From Jeotgalibacillus proteolyticus (GTDB taxonomy: Bacteria; Bacillota; Bacilli; Bacillales; Jeotgalibacillaceae), in contig NZ_PREZ01000007.1 in the NCBI RefSeq assembly GCF_002926065.1, positions 124,001 to 188,000 on the forward strand: 64,000 bases of DNA, in the 5' to 3' direction. The position numbers and the translations under genes were made by a program. How positions within the stretch are numbered: position 1 is the first letter of the stretch; each line of letters opens with the position of its first letter. Shown here piece by piece: positions 27,112 through 35,266 of the stretch. The notes under the pieces were generated by a model. That model had not been told where the DNA came from. It searched no databases and worked only from the letters and a program-made list of their open reading frames with translations.

Positions 27112-27608
27112 TAAAACTCCTCCCCTTCATAATGCCTTTTAAATTCCTGATCATTTTTTAATAGATCAATAATCTTCAAGACAGAATAGAAGATTAGAAA
27201 TATACTCATCATCAACAAGGCTGCATGGATAACGGATAATTTAAATGGCATTGTCGCTGAAGCCTGATTATTTCCAATCAACGTAAAGCTATACGATTCC
27301 TTCACCATGACACCGCTAAGGACGATGATGGACAAATAAATTAACGTCTCATAGTACTTACGGAAATGATCAGACATCTTTGTTAAGAGAAGGTCAACAT
27401 TAATGAATTCATTTCTTATCAATGCCAAAGGTGCTCCAAAGCAAATGGCATAAATGAACAAATAACGAGTCAGCTCTTCTGTCCAGATAAAGGAAAAAGG
27501 AGCGAAACGGGAGATAATCTGTACCGTGATAATAACGATAACGCCAGTGAAACTCGCAATCGTGAGAACGCTTAATATCAGGTCTATAATGCTCCTAAAC
27601 TTTTTCAT
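27111..27608 (-). CDS. TRAP transporter small permease (DctQ)
   Basis: A 165-residue protein with four membrane segments and the DctQ motif FIWTEELTRYLFIYAICFGAP. It links the DctP-type binding protein to the DctM channel. It overlaps the large permease start by 1 base and follows the binding-protein gene by about 64 bases. Confidence 0.9.
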   Translation of the reverse strand: MKKFRSIIDLILSVLTIASFTGVIVIITVQIISRFAPFSFIWTEELTRYLFIYAICFGAPLALIRNEFINVDLLLTKMSDHFRKYYETLIYLSIIVLSGVMVKESYSFTLIGNNQASATMPFKLSVIHAALLMMSIFLIFYSVLKIIDLLKNDQEFKRHYEGEEF

Positions 27609-27672
27609 TCAGGTTCCTTCCTCTCATAATAGAGAGGCACAATTGGCAGGAGCGCCAAAAGTGCCTGACTTA

Positions 27673-28665
27673 TTATTCAACATCCAAAATTTGATTGTAA
27701 AGCTCAAGCTGTTCATCATCGAGGGATGCTTCAATGGCTGGCATCATGGCTTCACGGAACGCATCCTGATCAACATCAACAAATTCCATCCCGCTATCCA
27801 TTAGCTCTTGTTCGATGTTATCAATCTCAGATTCATAAAGCTCATCACCCAGCGCTTGTGCTTCTTCAGCAGCATTCTGTACGACTTCTTTCAGCTCATC
27901 AGACAGTTCATTGTATTGCTCATTTCCAACCAAAATATAGATCCATGAATAGACATGCTCTGTACGATTTACATAATCCTGAACCTCCGCTAACCCTCCG
28001 CTTTGGATTAAATCAACAGGATTCTCCTGCCCGTTTATAACGCCTTGCTGCAGGCCTGTAAATACTTCATTGAAATCCATTACCTGAGGTGATGCACCAG
28101 CAGCCTGCCAAGCATCTAGAAATAATGGAACGTTAGGAACACGCATGCTGAATCCACTTAAGTCATCAGGAGATTCGATTGGCTGGTTTGATGTAAGATT
28201 TCTTGGTGCACGTGTGTGATAATAAAGAGCTGTAAGACCTGCTTGATCCTGAATCTCACTTTGGATTTGGTCCCCGATTTCTCCTTCTACGACAGATTTC
28301 ACATGATCAAGATCTCTAAATGCATAAGGAACGGCCATTAATGCTGCATTAGGAGCCCAGTTCTGTAAGGTTTCACCTGAAATAACCATGTCTGCTGTAC
28401 CCGATTGAATCGCATTGATCGTATCTGTTTCCCCACCAAGAGAGTTGTTAGGGTAAAGGGTAATTTCGATTTGTCCATCTGAATTTTCTTCAACTAATTC
28501 TGCGAATTTTTCAGCCGTCTGGTGCCAGATATGGTTTTCATCGGCTAAATGACCAAAACGCCATTCAATTTTGTCTCCTGAATCACCGCCTGCGTTGTCA
28601 TCTGAACCACATGCCCCTAAAAGTAAAGCTGATGCAAGAACCCCTGTAAATAATTTGTTTTTCAT
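27673..28665 (-). CDS. TRAP transporter substrate-binding lipoprotein (DctP)
   Basis: A 330-residue DctP-family binding protein. A lipoprotein signal (LLLGAC, acylated Cys at residue 19) precedes an Asp/Gly-rich linker. The family features are IQSGTADMVISG, the conserved Arg region YYHTRAPRNLTSN, where an Arg usually binds the ligand carboxylate, and GLQQGVINGQENP. It captures a sugar acid outside the membrane. GGGGAGAAAA precedes ATG. Located between a YjmC-like dehydrogenase and the small permease. Confidence 0.93.
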   Translation of the reverse strand: MKNKLFTGVLASALLLGACGSDDNAGGDSGDKIEWRFGHLADENHIWHQTAEKFAELVEENSDGQIEITLYPNNSLGGETDTINAIQSGTADMVISGETLQNWAPNAALMAVPYAFRDLDHVKSVVEGEIGDQIQSEIQDQAGLTALYYHTRAPRNLTSNQPIESPDDLSGFSMRVPNVPLFLDAWQAAGASPQVMDFNEVFTGLQQGVINGQENPVDLIQSGGLAEVQDYVNRTEHVYSWIYILVGNEQYNELSDELKEVVQNAAEEAQALGDELYESEIDNIEQELMDSGMEFVDVDQDAFREAMMPAIEASLDDEQLELYNQILDVE

Positions 28666-28683
28666 GTATTTTCTCCCCTTAAA

Positions 28684-29715
28684 TTAGTTTTTCACAAACT
28701 GATCGTTATTTTTTAAAAATTCATACGTCGTTTTCGCAATCTCAATTCCTTCAGCCAGATTCTTCTCTTCTTTCTTCTGCTCAATCTCACCTGGCACCAT
28801 CACCTGCTGGCCTTCAACTGCCGGAGGAACCTGACGAAGCTCCTGAATCATCCGGTCCATTTGCTCTAAGAATGTTTCCTTATTCGTAAAGTAAGACGGG
28901 TTAATCACACAGAAATAATGGCCAAGCTTTCTCTTTTTATCAAGATCGCCATACATTTTTGTGATGTGAGGACCAAACGCCATGCCTGCCAGCAAGCCTG
29001 AGAAAATATCAACGATGACAGACAGCCCGTACCCTTTTGGACCTCCAAATGGTGTTAGCGATACCACTTTTGAAGGGTCTGTTACATCCCTGCCGTTCTC
29101 ATCAACTCCCCAGCCGCTCGGGATTTGCTTGCCTTCTTCCTTATGCTGCAACACCTTGCCAAGAGCTGCGTTTGACGTTGCCATATCGAGAATAAATGGC
29201 TTTTCTGTTTTAGCAGGTACACCGTATGCAATCGGGTTAGTCCCTAAGAAGGACTCTCTCCCGCCAAACGGAACAACGATTTTGTCTGTATGTGTCATGG
29301 CAATTCCAATTAACTCATGCTCTGCTGCCTCCTGAACAAAGTAGCTGAGTGCCCCGCAATGACTGCTATTAATAGCTGTGACCATTCCGATTCCGTTTGT
29401 TTCGGCCATTTTAATGGCTTCTTTCATGGCTCTGTCTGCTACGAGATGACCGAATCCATCGTCACCATCCACTACACCTGTCACAGGACCGCTTGCGTTG
29501 AAGGAGATAGCTGGTTCAGGGTTAATCCCCCCAGCTGCTAATCGTTTTAAATAATGCTCTGTTCTCAATGCTCCGTGAGAATTCACACCGCGCAGGTCTG
29601 CGTGAATCAATACATCTGCAATCTTTCCTGCATGCTCTTCGCTAATTCCCGCTCCAGTCAGCTGATGAATAATCAATTCCTGGACTTCACTATGTGAAAC
29701 CGTAACTGTAGACAT
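28684..29715 (-). CDS. Ldh family (malate/L-sulfolactate/ureidoglycolate-type) dehydrogenase, YjmC-like
   Basis: A 343-residue NAD(P)-dependent dehydrogenase of the LDH2 fold. Family blocks are [39 protein letters not shown] and [15 protein letters not shown]. It corresponds to YjmC of the Bacillus hexuronate operon. It probably reduces or oxidises a 2-keto sugar acid, but the reaction is not established. AGGGGGAAC precedes ATG. Between kdgK and the TRAP genes. Confidence 0.87.
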   Translation of the reverse strand: MSTVTVSHSEVQELIIHQLTGAGISEEHAGKIADVLIHADLRGVNSHGALRTEHYLKRLAAGGINPEPAISFNASGPVTGVVDGDDGFGHLVADRAMKEAIKMAETNGIGMVTAINSSHCGALSYFVQEAAEHELIGIAMTHTDKIVVPFGGRESFLGTNPIAYGVPAKTEKPFILDMATSNAALGKVLQHKEEGKQIPSGWGVDENGRDVTDPSKVVSLTPFGGPKGYGLSVIVDIFSGLLAGMAFGPHITKMYGDLDKKRKLGHYFCVINPSYFTNKETFLEQMDRMIQELRQVPPAVEGQQVMVPGEIEQKKEEKNLAEGIEIAKTTYEFLKNNDQFVKN

Positions 29716-29726
29716 TAGTGTTCCCC

Positions 29727-30683
29727 CTATCTTTCTATCATTTTTTTATTATCAATAAATGCCAGAACATCCTCTAAATATGGCAGTCCCTCGTTATCGC
29801 CGGAGACTGTAGTAACTAGTGCACCTACAGCATTGGCAAACCTGAGAAGCTGCTGCGTCTCATAATGATTCAAATATCCATAAAGATAGGCCGCGTCAAA
29901 TCCGTCTCCTGCACCAACTGAATCGATCGGCGTCACCGTAAAACCGGAATCACTCGTCCATTCACCGTTTCGGCAAAGCTTAGAGCCTCTGCTGCCGTCT
30001 TTTATCACAAGGTCTTGGATACCAAAGCCCTCTGTATACGCTTTCAATTCATCCAATGATTCCTTGCCTGAAATCAGTTGAAGCTCATCCAATCCTGTGA
30101 GGATGATATCCACATCCGGTAAAATGGTTTCAATTACTTCTTTTGCTTTTTCGGCACTCCAAAGCTTAAGGCGGATATTGGGATCAAAGGAGATTGTAAG
30201 CTGTTTTTCCTTTGCAATTTTGATGATTTTTTTTGCTATACTCAGATGCTGATGGTTAACCGCCAAATAAACGCCTGTGAGATGGACTGCCTGAATCCCC
30301 TCAAACAGTTCCTCTGTAATATCTTCCTCTTTAAGCGAAGTTACCGGTGAAGGGTCACGGTAATAAAACGTTTTGCCGTTCCCATTTCCCTGGATTTCCT
30401 TAAAATTCACAGAGGTAGCAACGTCCTCTACAAAGTCTACTGCTGAAACATCTACCCCTTCACCCCGGGCAAAGTTATAAATCACCCTGCCGAATTCATC
30501 TTTCCCCAACCTGCTTATCCACTTGCTATGCATTCCTAAGCGTGAACACCCAATGGCGAAATTCATTTCTGCTCCGCCAACCTTGCGTTCGAAATTAGTC
30601 ACATACCGAAGCGGCCCTGTTGACATAGGGTTCATGGTTATCATGGCATCCCCTATTGTTAATACACCAAATTCACTCTGCAA
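29727..30683 (-). CDS. kdgK: 2-keto-3-deoxygluconate kinase (PfkB family)
   Basis: A 318-residue PfkB-family sugar kinase with [17 protein letters not shown] near the N-terminus and the catalytic/anion-hole motif [16 protein letters not shown] near the C-terminus. Start is TTG 30683 with GAAGGAG 9 bases upstream. The longer frame up to 30782 overlaps the LacI gene and adds a non-homologous extension. It phosphorylates the KDG made by UxuA, feeding KdgA. Identity rests on family plus context. Confidence 0.88.
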   Translation of the reverse strand: MQSEFGVLTIGDAMITMNPMSTGPLRYVTNFERKVGGAEMNFAIGCSRLGMHSKWISRLGKDEFGRVIYNFARGEGVDVSAVDFVEDVATSVNFKEIQGNGNGKTFYYRDPSPVTSLKEEDITEELFEGIQAVHLTGVYLAVNHQHLSIAKKIIKIAKEKQLTISFDPNIRLKLWSAEKAKEVIETILPDVDIILTGLDELQLISGKESLDELKAYTEGFGIQDLVIKDGSRGSKLCRNGEWTSDSGFTVTPIDSVGAGDGFDAAYLYGYLNHYETQQLLRFANAVGALVTTVSGDNEGLPYLEDVLAFIDNKKMIER

Positions 30684-30705
30684 TTGCCGACACTCCTTCA
30701 AAAAT

Positions 30706-31707
30706 TTAGATAGATTTCCTTTTAACCAAAAACGGTGTATACCGCTGCTCTTTATAAACCTCTTCAAACTCTTTGTTCTCAATCATTTTTATTAGGATTT
30801 CAGCCGCATCCTTCCCCATTTCAAAAGTTGGCTGCTTAATAACCGTGATCGGGGTATTGGCAATTTCAAGGAATGGCGAGTCATCGATGGTGATGACACC
30901 AATATCGTTTGGAATCTCCAGCTGATTGGATTTAATAAATTTTAATAGTTCGATTAAAGATAAATCATTCGCTGCATAAAAAGCTTCCGGCTTTTCGTCT
31001 TTCCAGACCTGCTGTAATTCACTTACAATGTCATGCGGCTCTTTTGCAATGATCCACTTGTTCTCAAACTCTAGTCCCTGCTCCTGCAATGCTTTTTTAA
31101 AGCCCTCAATCCGTTCTACACGGGGGGTAACATTTTTTTCGATTGAAGTGGATACCATCCCGATCTTTTTCCTGCCGCTTTTCACAATTTGTTCGACAGC
31201 GATCCTTGAAGCGCTTTCATTATCGAGTAAAAGAGTAGGATAGATCGTCTGGTTGATCCGTCTATCCATAAAGACGATTGGAAAGTTAGATTGCTTTAGC
31301 AGGGGGTAAAAATCGTTGTTTCCGTTAGTGGGAAAAATAATTAACCCATCTACTTGTTTAGCTAAAAGCATTTCAATATAGGCTTTTTCTTTCTCCGGCT
31401 GATCATCCGCATTACAAACGAATAAATGAAATCCATTTTTTCCACACTCATCTTCAATCGAACGGATAATTTCGGTTGAAAAGGAATGTAGAATATTTGC
31501 TACGATGACGCCAATCGTTCCGGTTTTCTTCTGCTTTAAACTTTTTGCTACATAATTTGGGATATAACCTAATTCTTTAATTGCCTCTTCTACCCTAAGC
31601 TTCGTACTCTTTGCCATATACTCATAACGGTTATTGATATACTGGGAAACCGTGCTTTTTGAAACGCCCGCCTTCACCGCAACATCCTGCATTGTTACCT
31701 TTTTCAT
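30706..31707 (-). CDS. LacI family regulator (KdgR-like)
   Basis: A 333-residue repressor. The N-terminal HTH (TMQDVAVKAGVSKSTVSQYI) and hinge helix (YVAKSLKQKKTGTIG) are followed by a periplasmic-binding-protein-like effector domain with IIFPTNGNND and VITIDDSPFLEIA. AGGAGA lies 9 bases before ATG. It is the first gene of the hexuronate operon, and two palindromes lie between its promoter and its start, so autoregulation and control of the whole operon are likely. The inducer is probably KDG or a related acid. Confidence 0.9.
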   Translation of the reverse strand: MKKVTMQDVAVKAGVSKSTVSQYINNRYEYMAKSTKLRVEEAIKELGYIPNYVAKSLKQKKTGTIGVIVANILHSFSTEIIRSIEDECGKNGFHLFVCNADDQPEKEKAYIEMLLAKQVDGLIIFPTNGNNDFYPLLKQSNFPIVFMDRRINQTIYPTLLLDNESASRIAVEQIVKSGRKKIGMVSTSIEKNVTPRVERIEGFKKALQEQGLEFENKWIIAKEPHDIVSELQQVWKDEKPEAFYAANDLSLIELLKFIKSNQLEIPNDIGVITIDDSPFLEIANTPITVIKQPTFEMGKDAAEILIKMIENKEFEEVYKEQRYTPFLVKRKSI

Positions 31708-31720
31708 AGTCTGACTTCTC

Positions 31721-31747
31721 CTAAACCGGTTTAGTAAATCGATTTAG
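31721..31747 (-). promoter_or_regulatory. tandem LacI-type operators
   Basis: CTAAACCGGTTTAG (31721-31734) is a perfect 14-bp palindrome with the central CG of LacI-family operators. TAAATCGATTTA (31735-31746) is a second perfect palindrome directly beside it. They lie just downstream of the -10 box, over the expected transcription start, where a repressor would block initiation. Confidence 0.8.
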
Positions 31748-31751
31748 TTGT

Positions 31752-31780
31752 AGTATAGTGCAGGTAAATTTAAATTTCAA
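31752..31780 (-). promoter_or_regulatory. sigma-A promoter of the hexuronate operon
   Basis: On the minus strand TTGAAA (31775-31780), a 17-base spacer and TATACT (31752-31757). It is correctly placed for the LacI-kdgK-TRAP-uxuA operon, with the two palindromic operators immediately downstream. Confidence 0.8.
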
Positions 31781-31921
31781 CCTTTTTTAGAAAATTCATT
31801 TTATAATATAAAAAGAAATAAAAAAGGCATTTTTATTCTTAAATAGGATATTTTTCAATCCTTAGGAGATAGATAACCAACCTCTATATGTTCAAGTAAC
31901 ATGATTTAAAGCCATCATCAT

Positions 31922-32059
31922 TTAGTCTTTTTTATTACGTGGCATGATGATCCCTGGACAGATGAACAAGCAAATTATGTGGTGGTTACATACAATGATG
32001 CAGCAAGAAATTATGGGTTTTATCGGGATCTGGTTTGTAACAATAACCAACTTATATAA
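31922..32059 (+). pseudogene. possible coding remnant, unknown family
   Basis: One frame is open for about 45 codons to TAA at 32057 and reads protein-like sequence (ITWHDDPWTDEQANYVVVTY, NDAARNYGFYRDLVCNNN). It has no start codon or ribosome binding site, and a stop lies just upstream. It directly precedes the YheC/D gene. Perhaps the C-terminal fragment of a deleted gene; I do not recognise the family. Confidence 0.35.
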
Positions 32060-32074
32060 AGGTAGTGAACGATT

Positions 32075-32893
32075 GTGCAAATAACCAAATGGAAGCAATA
32101 CAAAATCTTAATGGAGGACCCGGAATTGCGGGTTTATCTTCCTGTCACCAAACGGTTTAGTGAATGCACACTCTGGGAAATGGTCAAAGAGTACAAAGTT
32201 GTGATGATCAAGCCGAGCCGGGGGCGTCTGGGGTTTAATATTTACCAGGTATCCCAGCTTAATGAAGTAGAGGACCTGTATGAAGTGCATCATGAAGGGT
32301 CAATCATAAAGTTTGCAGGCAAGGATGAGACCTATTCCTTCATAAAGAGTAAAATCAAGCCAAACCGGTATATTGTACAGCAAAAAATCCACCTAATCAG
32401 GGCTGAACAGCGCCTGATCGATTTTAGAGTGATGGTTCAGCGCAGGCGAAATAGCCCAGACTGGTATGTCACCGGAAAGTTCGCCAGGCTGGGGCTTTTG
32501 CGATACATCGTCACCAATGCAGCCAAGGACATTCTTACTGTTGAAGACGCCATGCAGAAAACTTCCCTTAATTCTGGGCAAATTAGAAAAGCCATAAAAG
32601 TAATGGATGAGATCGCCTTGTCCGCCATTCCCCATTTGACAGCCATCAGGCCGGAAAGCAGAGTGATAGGCTTTGATTTTGGAGTCGATGAGGACGGGAA
32701 GGTGTGGATCATTGAAGCCAATTTTAAGCCCATGGTTTTTCCCTTCAAAATGCTTGAGGACGATTCAATGTACAAAACCATTGAGAGTTTCAAGTACGGG
32801 AAAGAGAATGACACCAGAAGAGAAAACCACCTGCCCGAACAGAACAAAATTTATGAATATGTCAAGAAACAATGGCAAGCTGCTAAGAACTGA
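32075..32893 (+). CDS. YheC/YheD family ATP-grasp protein
   Basis: A 272-residue protein. ATP-grasp features are VVMIKPSRGRLGFNIYQ (Lys and glycine-rich loop), RLIDFRVMVQR and the acidic metal site GFDFGVDEDGKVWIIEAN. The YheC/YheD group includes spore-coat-associated proteins of Bacillus, and the products of their ligation reaction are unknown. It is shorter than many members, which carry an extra N-terminal domain. Start GTG 32075 with AAAGGT upstream. A strong terminator follows. Confidence 0.82.
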   Translation: MQITKWKQYKILMEDPELRVYLPVTKRFSECTLWEMVKEYKVVMIKPSRGRLGFNIYQVSQLNEVEDLYEVHHEGSIIKFAGKDETYSFIKSKIKPNRYIVQQKIHLIRAEQRLIDFRVMVQRRRNSPDWYVTGKFARLGLLRYIVTNAAKDILTVEDAMQKTSLNSGQIRKAIKVMDEIALSAIPHLTAIRPESRVIGFDFGVDEDGKVWIIEANFKPMVFPFKMLEDDSMYKTIESFKYGKENDTRRENHLPEQNKIYEYVKKQWQAAKN

Positions 32894-32914
32894 TTGAGTA
32901 TTATCTTCAAAATC

Positions 32915-32952
32915 AAAAAGACTGCTCCCTGTCTGTAAGGAGCAGTCTTTTT
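32915..32952. terminator. strong bidirectional terminator
   Basis: AAAAAGACTGCTCC pairs perfectly with GGAGCAGTCTTTTT around a 10-base loop. It ends the YheC/D gene. Confidence 0.88.
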
Positions 32953-33162
32953 GAAATTAACAAAGCTGAATAGATAGTGGAGGGAAAGCCATCTTATTTG
33001 AAAAAAACAGCCTGTTAATACCGTACATTTTCTAATCAAGTATCGCATAGTTTTTTGGGAGTTATGCAAAATCCCCCCTTCTTTCCTTCAGTTTGTTAAA
33101 ATAAGGGGTAATAAACTCTTTTTGAAAAAGAGAATGTTGAGAAAACGCAAGGATGTGTTGGA

Positions 33163-33849
33163 ATGATTAAAAGGAATATCCCTAATTTATTCACCCTAAG
33201 CAATTTATTATTTGGGTTTCTATCAATAGGGCTTGTCTTACAGAAGGATTATCAGAATGCTTCCATTATGATCCTTGCGGGGATGATGTTAGATAGCTTA
33301 GACGGAAGACTCGCACGGAAGCTTGGTGTAGAAAGCACATTCGGGAAAGAATTAGATTCCCTTGCTGATATTGTCACATTCGGCGTGGCTCCTGCGGTAT
33401 TGATCTACAGCACTGCTTTTAGTGAATTTGGCATTCTTGGCATGCTTATATCAGGGCTGTTCCCTGTCTTTGGCGCCATTCGCTTAGCCAGATTTAATGT
33501 AGATAAAACACCGGATAACAAGTATTTTACCGGTGTTCCGATTACAGCAGCCGGAGGACTCATCGCTTTATTGACAATCTTCCAAAACTTCCTCCCGGAT
33601 GTTGCCATTGCGGTAGCGCATACGTTCTTATGTGTGCTGATGGTTAGTTCAGTTAAAATTCCGAGTTTAAAAAGCGTACCGATTCCGAAATACGGCACCA
33701 TTGTAACGTTATTTTTGATCTCCCTTCTCGCCGTTGCCTTTTATACAGGCAGATTTGGGATCTCACTTGCATTTGCCATTCCTCTTTATGTTTTGTATAT
33801 GAGCGTAAATTTATTTTTGAAAAATAAGCGGAAGAATGAGAGGGAGTAG
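33163..33849 (+). CDS. pssA: CDP-diacylglycerol-serine O-phosphatidyltransferase
   Basis: A 228-residue integral membrane enzyme making phosphatidylserine, the precursor of phosphatidylethanolamine. The CDP-alcohol phosphotransferase signature D-G-x2-A-R-x8-G-x3-D-x3-D is present in LDSLDGRLARKLG...GKELDSLADIVTFG. About six to seven membrane segments. AAGGA lies 9 bases before ATG. No psd gene follows; a dispersed repeat and terminator do. Confidence 0.92.
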   Translation: MIKRNIPNLFTLSNLLFGFLSIGLVLQKDYQNASIMILAGMMLDSLDGRLARKLGVESTFGKELDSLADIVTFGVAPAVLIYSTAFSEFGILGMLISGLFPVFGAIRLARFNVDKTPDNKYFTGVPITAAGGLIALLTIFQNFLPDVAIAVAHTFLCVLMVSSVKIPSLKSVPIPKYGTIVTLFLISLLAVAFYTGRFGISLAFAIPLYVLYMSVNLFLKNKRKNERE

Positions 33850-33910
33850 AGCTGTCCACGAAGAATTTAAAGTAGAGAAAGCCTTATAGCTCTTATTTAG
33901 ATATCATAAT

Positions 33911-33999
33911 AAGGGGTTGAGACAACTAGTGTGTCTCAACCCCTTTTATCCTGTTCACTGCGCTTCAGATAAACGCTTTCCGCTCCGTTCACCTTAGGT
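33911..33999 (+). repeat. dispersed repeat, internally deleted copy; doubles as terminator
   Basis: The hairpin AAGGGGTTGAGACA/TGTCTCAACCCCTT (33911-33947, T-tail on plus) leads into TGTTCACTGCGCTTCAG, then ACGCTTTCCGCTCCGTTCACCTTA. Compared with the copies at 20160 and 48637, about 90 bases between the ACGCTTTCCG and CTCCGTTCACC blocks are missing. It terminates pssA. Confidence 0.75.
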
Positions 34000-34035
34000 T
34001 TCTATAACGAACAGTCACGAAATAATGCATTTTCA

Positions 34036-34332
34036 TTATGTTCTAAGCTTAAAAGATAAACCTTCCTCTTTCAACGCTGATTTAAGCTTCGGTATTGATG
34101 CGGGTCCCATGCCATGAAACTTCAAAACCTCTTTTTCGCTGTAAGTGGATAACATCTTTAAAGAAGTCACACCATTGTTCTCCAGGGCTCTTCTGGCTGG
34201 TGCCGCTAGTAAGGAAAGAAATCCATCTTCGGGTTTACGTTCCGCTTCGCAGATTGGACAGGTGGGACAATCTCTGCTTTTATGATAGTTATGCCCTTTG
34301 TCGCAAGTCCGCAGATTTTCATTTGAAGTCAT
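34036..34332 (-). CDS. small protein with Cys motif and RpoA-CTD-like helix-hairpin-helix
   Basis: A 98-residue protein. Residues 1-35 hold C-x(n)-H-x(n)-C-x2-C-x2-C, a possible zinc site. Residues 40-95 (ALENNGVTSLKMLSTYSEKE, then FHGMGPASIPKLKSAL) match the helix-hairpin-helix of the RNA polymerase alpha C-terminal domain. Such proteins are common and uncharacterised in Bacillaceae; DNA binding or RNA polymerase contact is possible. AAGGAG sits 9 bases before ATG 34332, so the ATG at 34341 is not used. Confidence 0.75.
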   Translation of the reverse strand: MTSNENLRTCDKGHNYHKSRDCPTCPICEAERKPEDGFLSLLAAPARRALENNGVTSLKMLSTYSEKEVLKFHGMGPASIPKLKSALKEEGLSFKLRT

Positions 34333-34375
34333 GGCCGTCATCTCCTTGTTTACCTCTTGTTATAGAAGGTACCTT

Positions 34376-35266
34376 TTACTCATTGACGAGAAACGATGCA
34401 CCTATGACTCCTGCCAGTCCTCCTAATGCTGCAGGTCTTATGTTGATTTTCTCTCGCAGCCCGGGATAAACAAATTCTTTTATTTTTTCCTTCAGTGGTT
34501 CAAGAATCATTTTCTCAGATTTCATAACACCTCCACCTATAACAAAGATTTCAGGGTTAATAATATGAGTGATATTGGCAATACCGATTGCAAGGGAGCT
34601 GACAGTCTCCTCGATAATGGATAATGCTTCTTGATTCTCTGCATCAGCAAGTCTGAAGACCTCGGATGCATCGTGGACCTGAAGCCGCTCTTTTCCTACT
34701 CTTCCAATGGCCGTTCCGCTAGCATGTCCTTCCCATGCTCCTCTGTTAAGACTGGAATGACGGTAGCCGGCGGGATTGATAATCATATTCCCTACTTCAC
34801 CTGCATAACCCTGCGCACCTTCAAAAATTTTTTCCTTAAAAACGAAACCTCCCCCAATTCCCGTACTAACAGTTAGATAAAACACACTTTCATATCCTTC
34901 TCCGCTGCCAGCTCTCGCTTCTGCAAGTGCTGCTGCATTAGCATCATTTGTGAGGAACGTATTTACCTGAAAATGTTCCTGGATAAAGCGGACAATTCGC
35001 ACATCATCCCACCCCGGCAGATTAGGAGGGCTCAGAATAACCCCTTTTTGGGAATCCAAAGGACCGGGGGCTCCAATCCCTATTCCAGATAGGGGTCTGC
35101 CCCCTTTTATCATATTAATCATATTGATCATTTTATTAAGTGTATAGCTGTATCCTTTTTCTACTTCAGTGGGCTCGCTGAGCATTTGAAGGATTTCCCC
35201 TGTATTATCTACTTCTGCTACCCGTAGATTCGTTCCTCCAAGGTCTACACCGATGTTTACTGTCAA
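34376..35266 (-). CDS. ROK family sugar kinase-like protein
   Basis: A 296-residue ROK protein with the ATP phosphate motif VDLGGTNLR near the N-terminus, catalytic Asp in TNDANAAALAEA and STGIGGGFV. There is no helix-turn-helix, so it is a kinase rather than a NagC-type repressor. The usual zinc-binding Cys cluster after the GHM/GHG region is replaced by AGYRHSSLNRGAWEGHASG with no Cys. TTG start overlaps the stop of the GH2 gene. Likely phosphorylates mannose or another sugar released by the beta-mannosidases. Confidence 0.85.
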   Translation of the reverse strand: MTVNIGVDLGGTNLRVAEVDNTGEILQMLSEPTEVEKGYSYTLNKMINMINMIKGGRPLSGIGIGAPGPLDSQKGVILSPPNLPGWDDVRIVRFIQEHFQVNTFLTNDANAAALAEARAGSGEGYESVFYLTVSTGIGGGFVFKEKIFEGAQGYAGEVGNMIINPAGYRHSSLNRGAWEGHASGTAIGRVGKERLQVHDASEVFRLADAENQEALSIIEETVSSLAIGIANITHIINPEIFVIGGGVMKSEKMILEPLKEKIKEFVYPGLREKINIRPAALGGLAGVIGASFLVNE

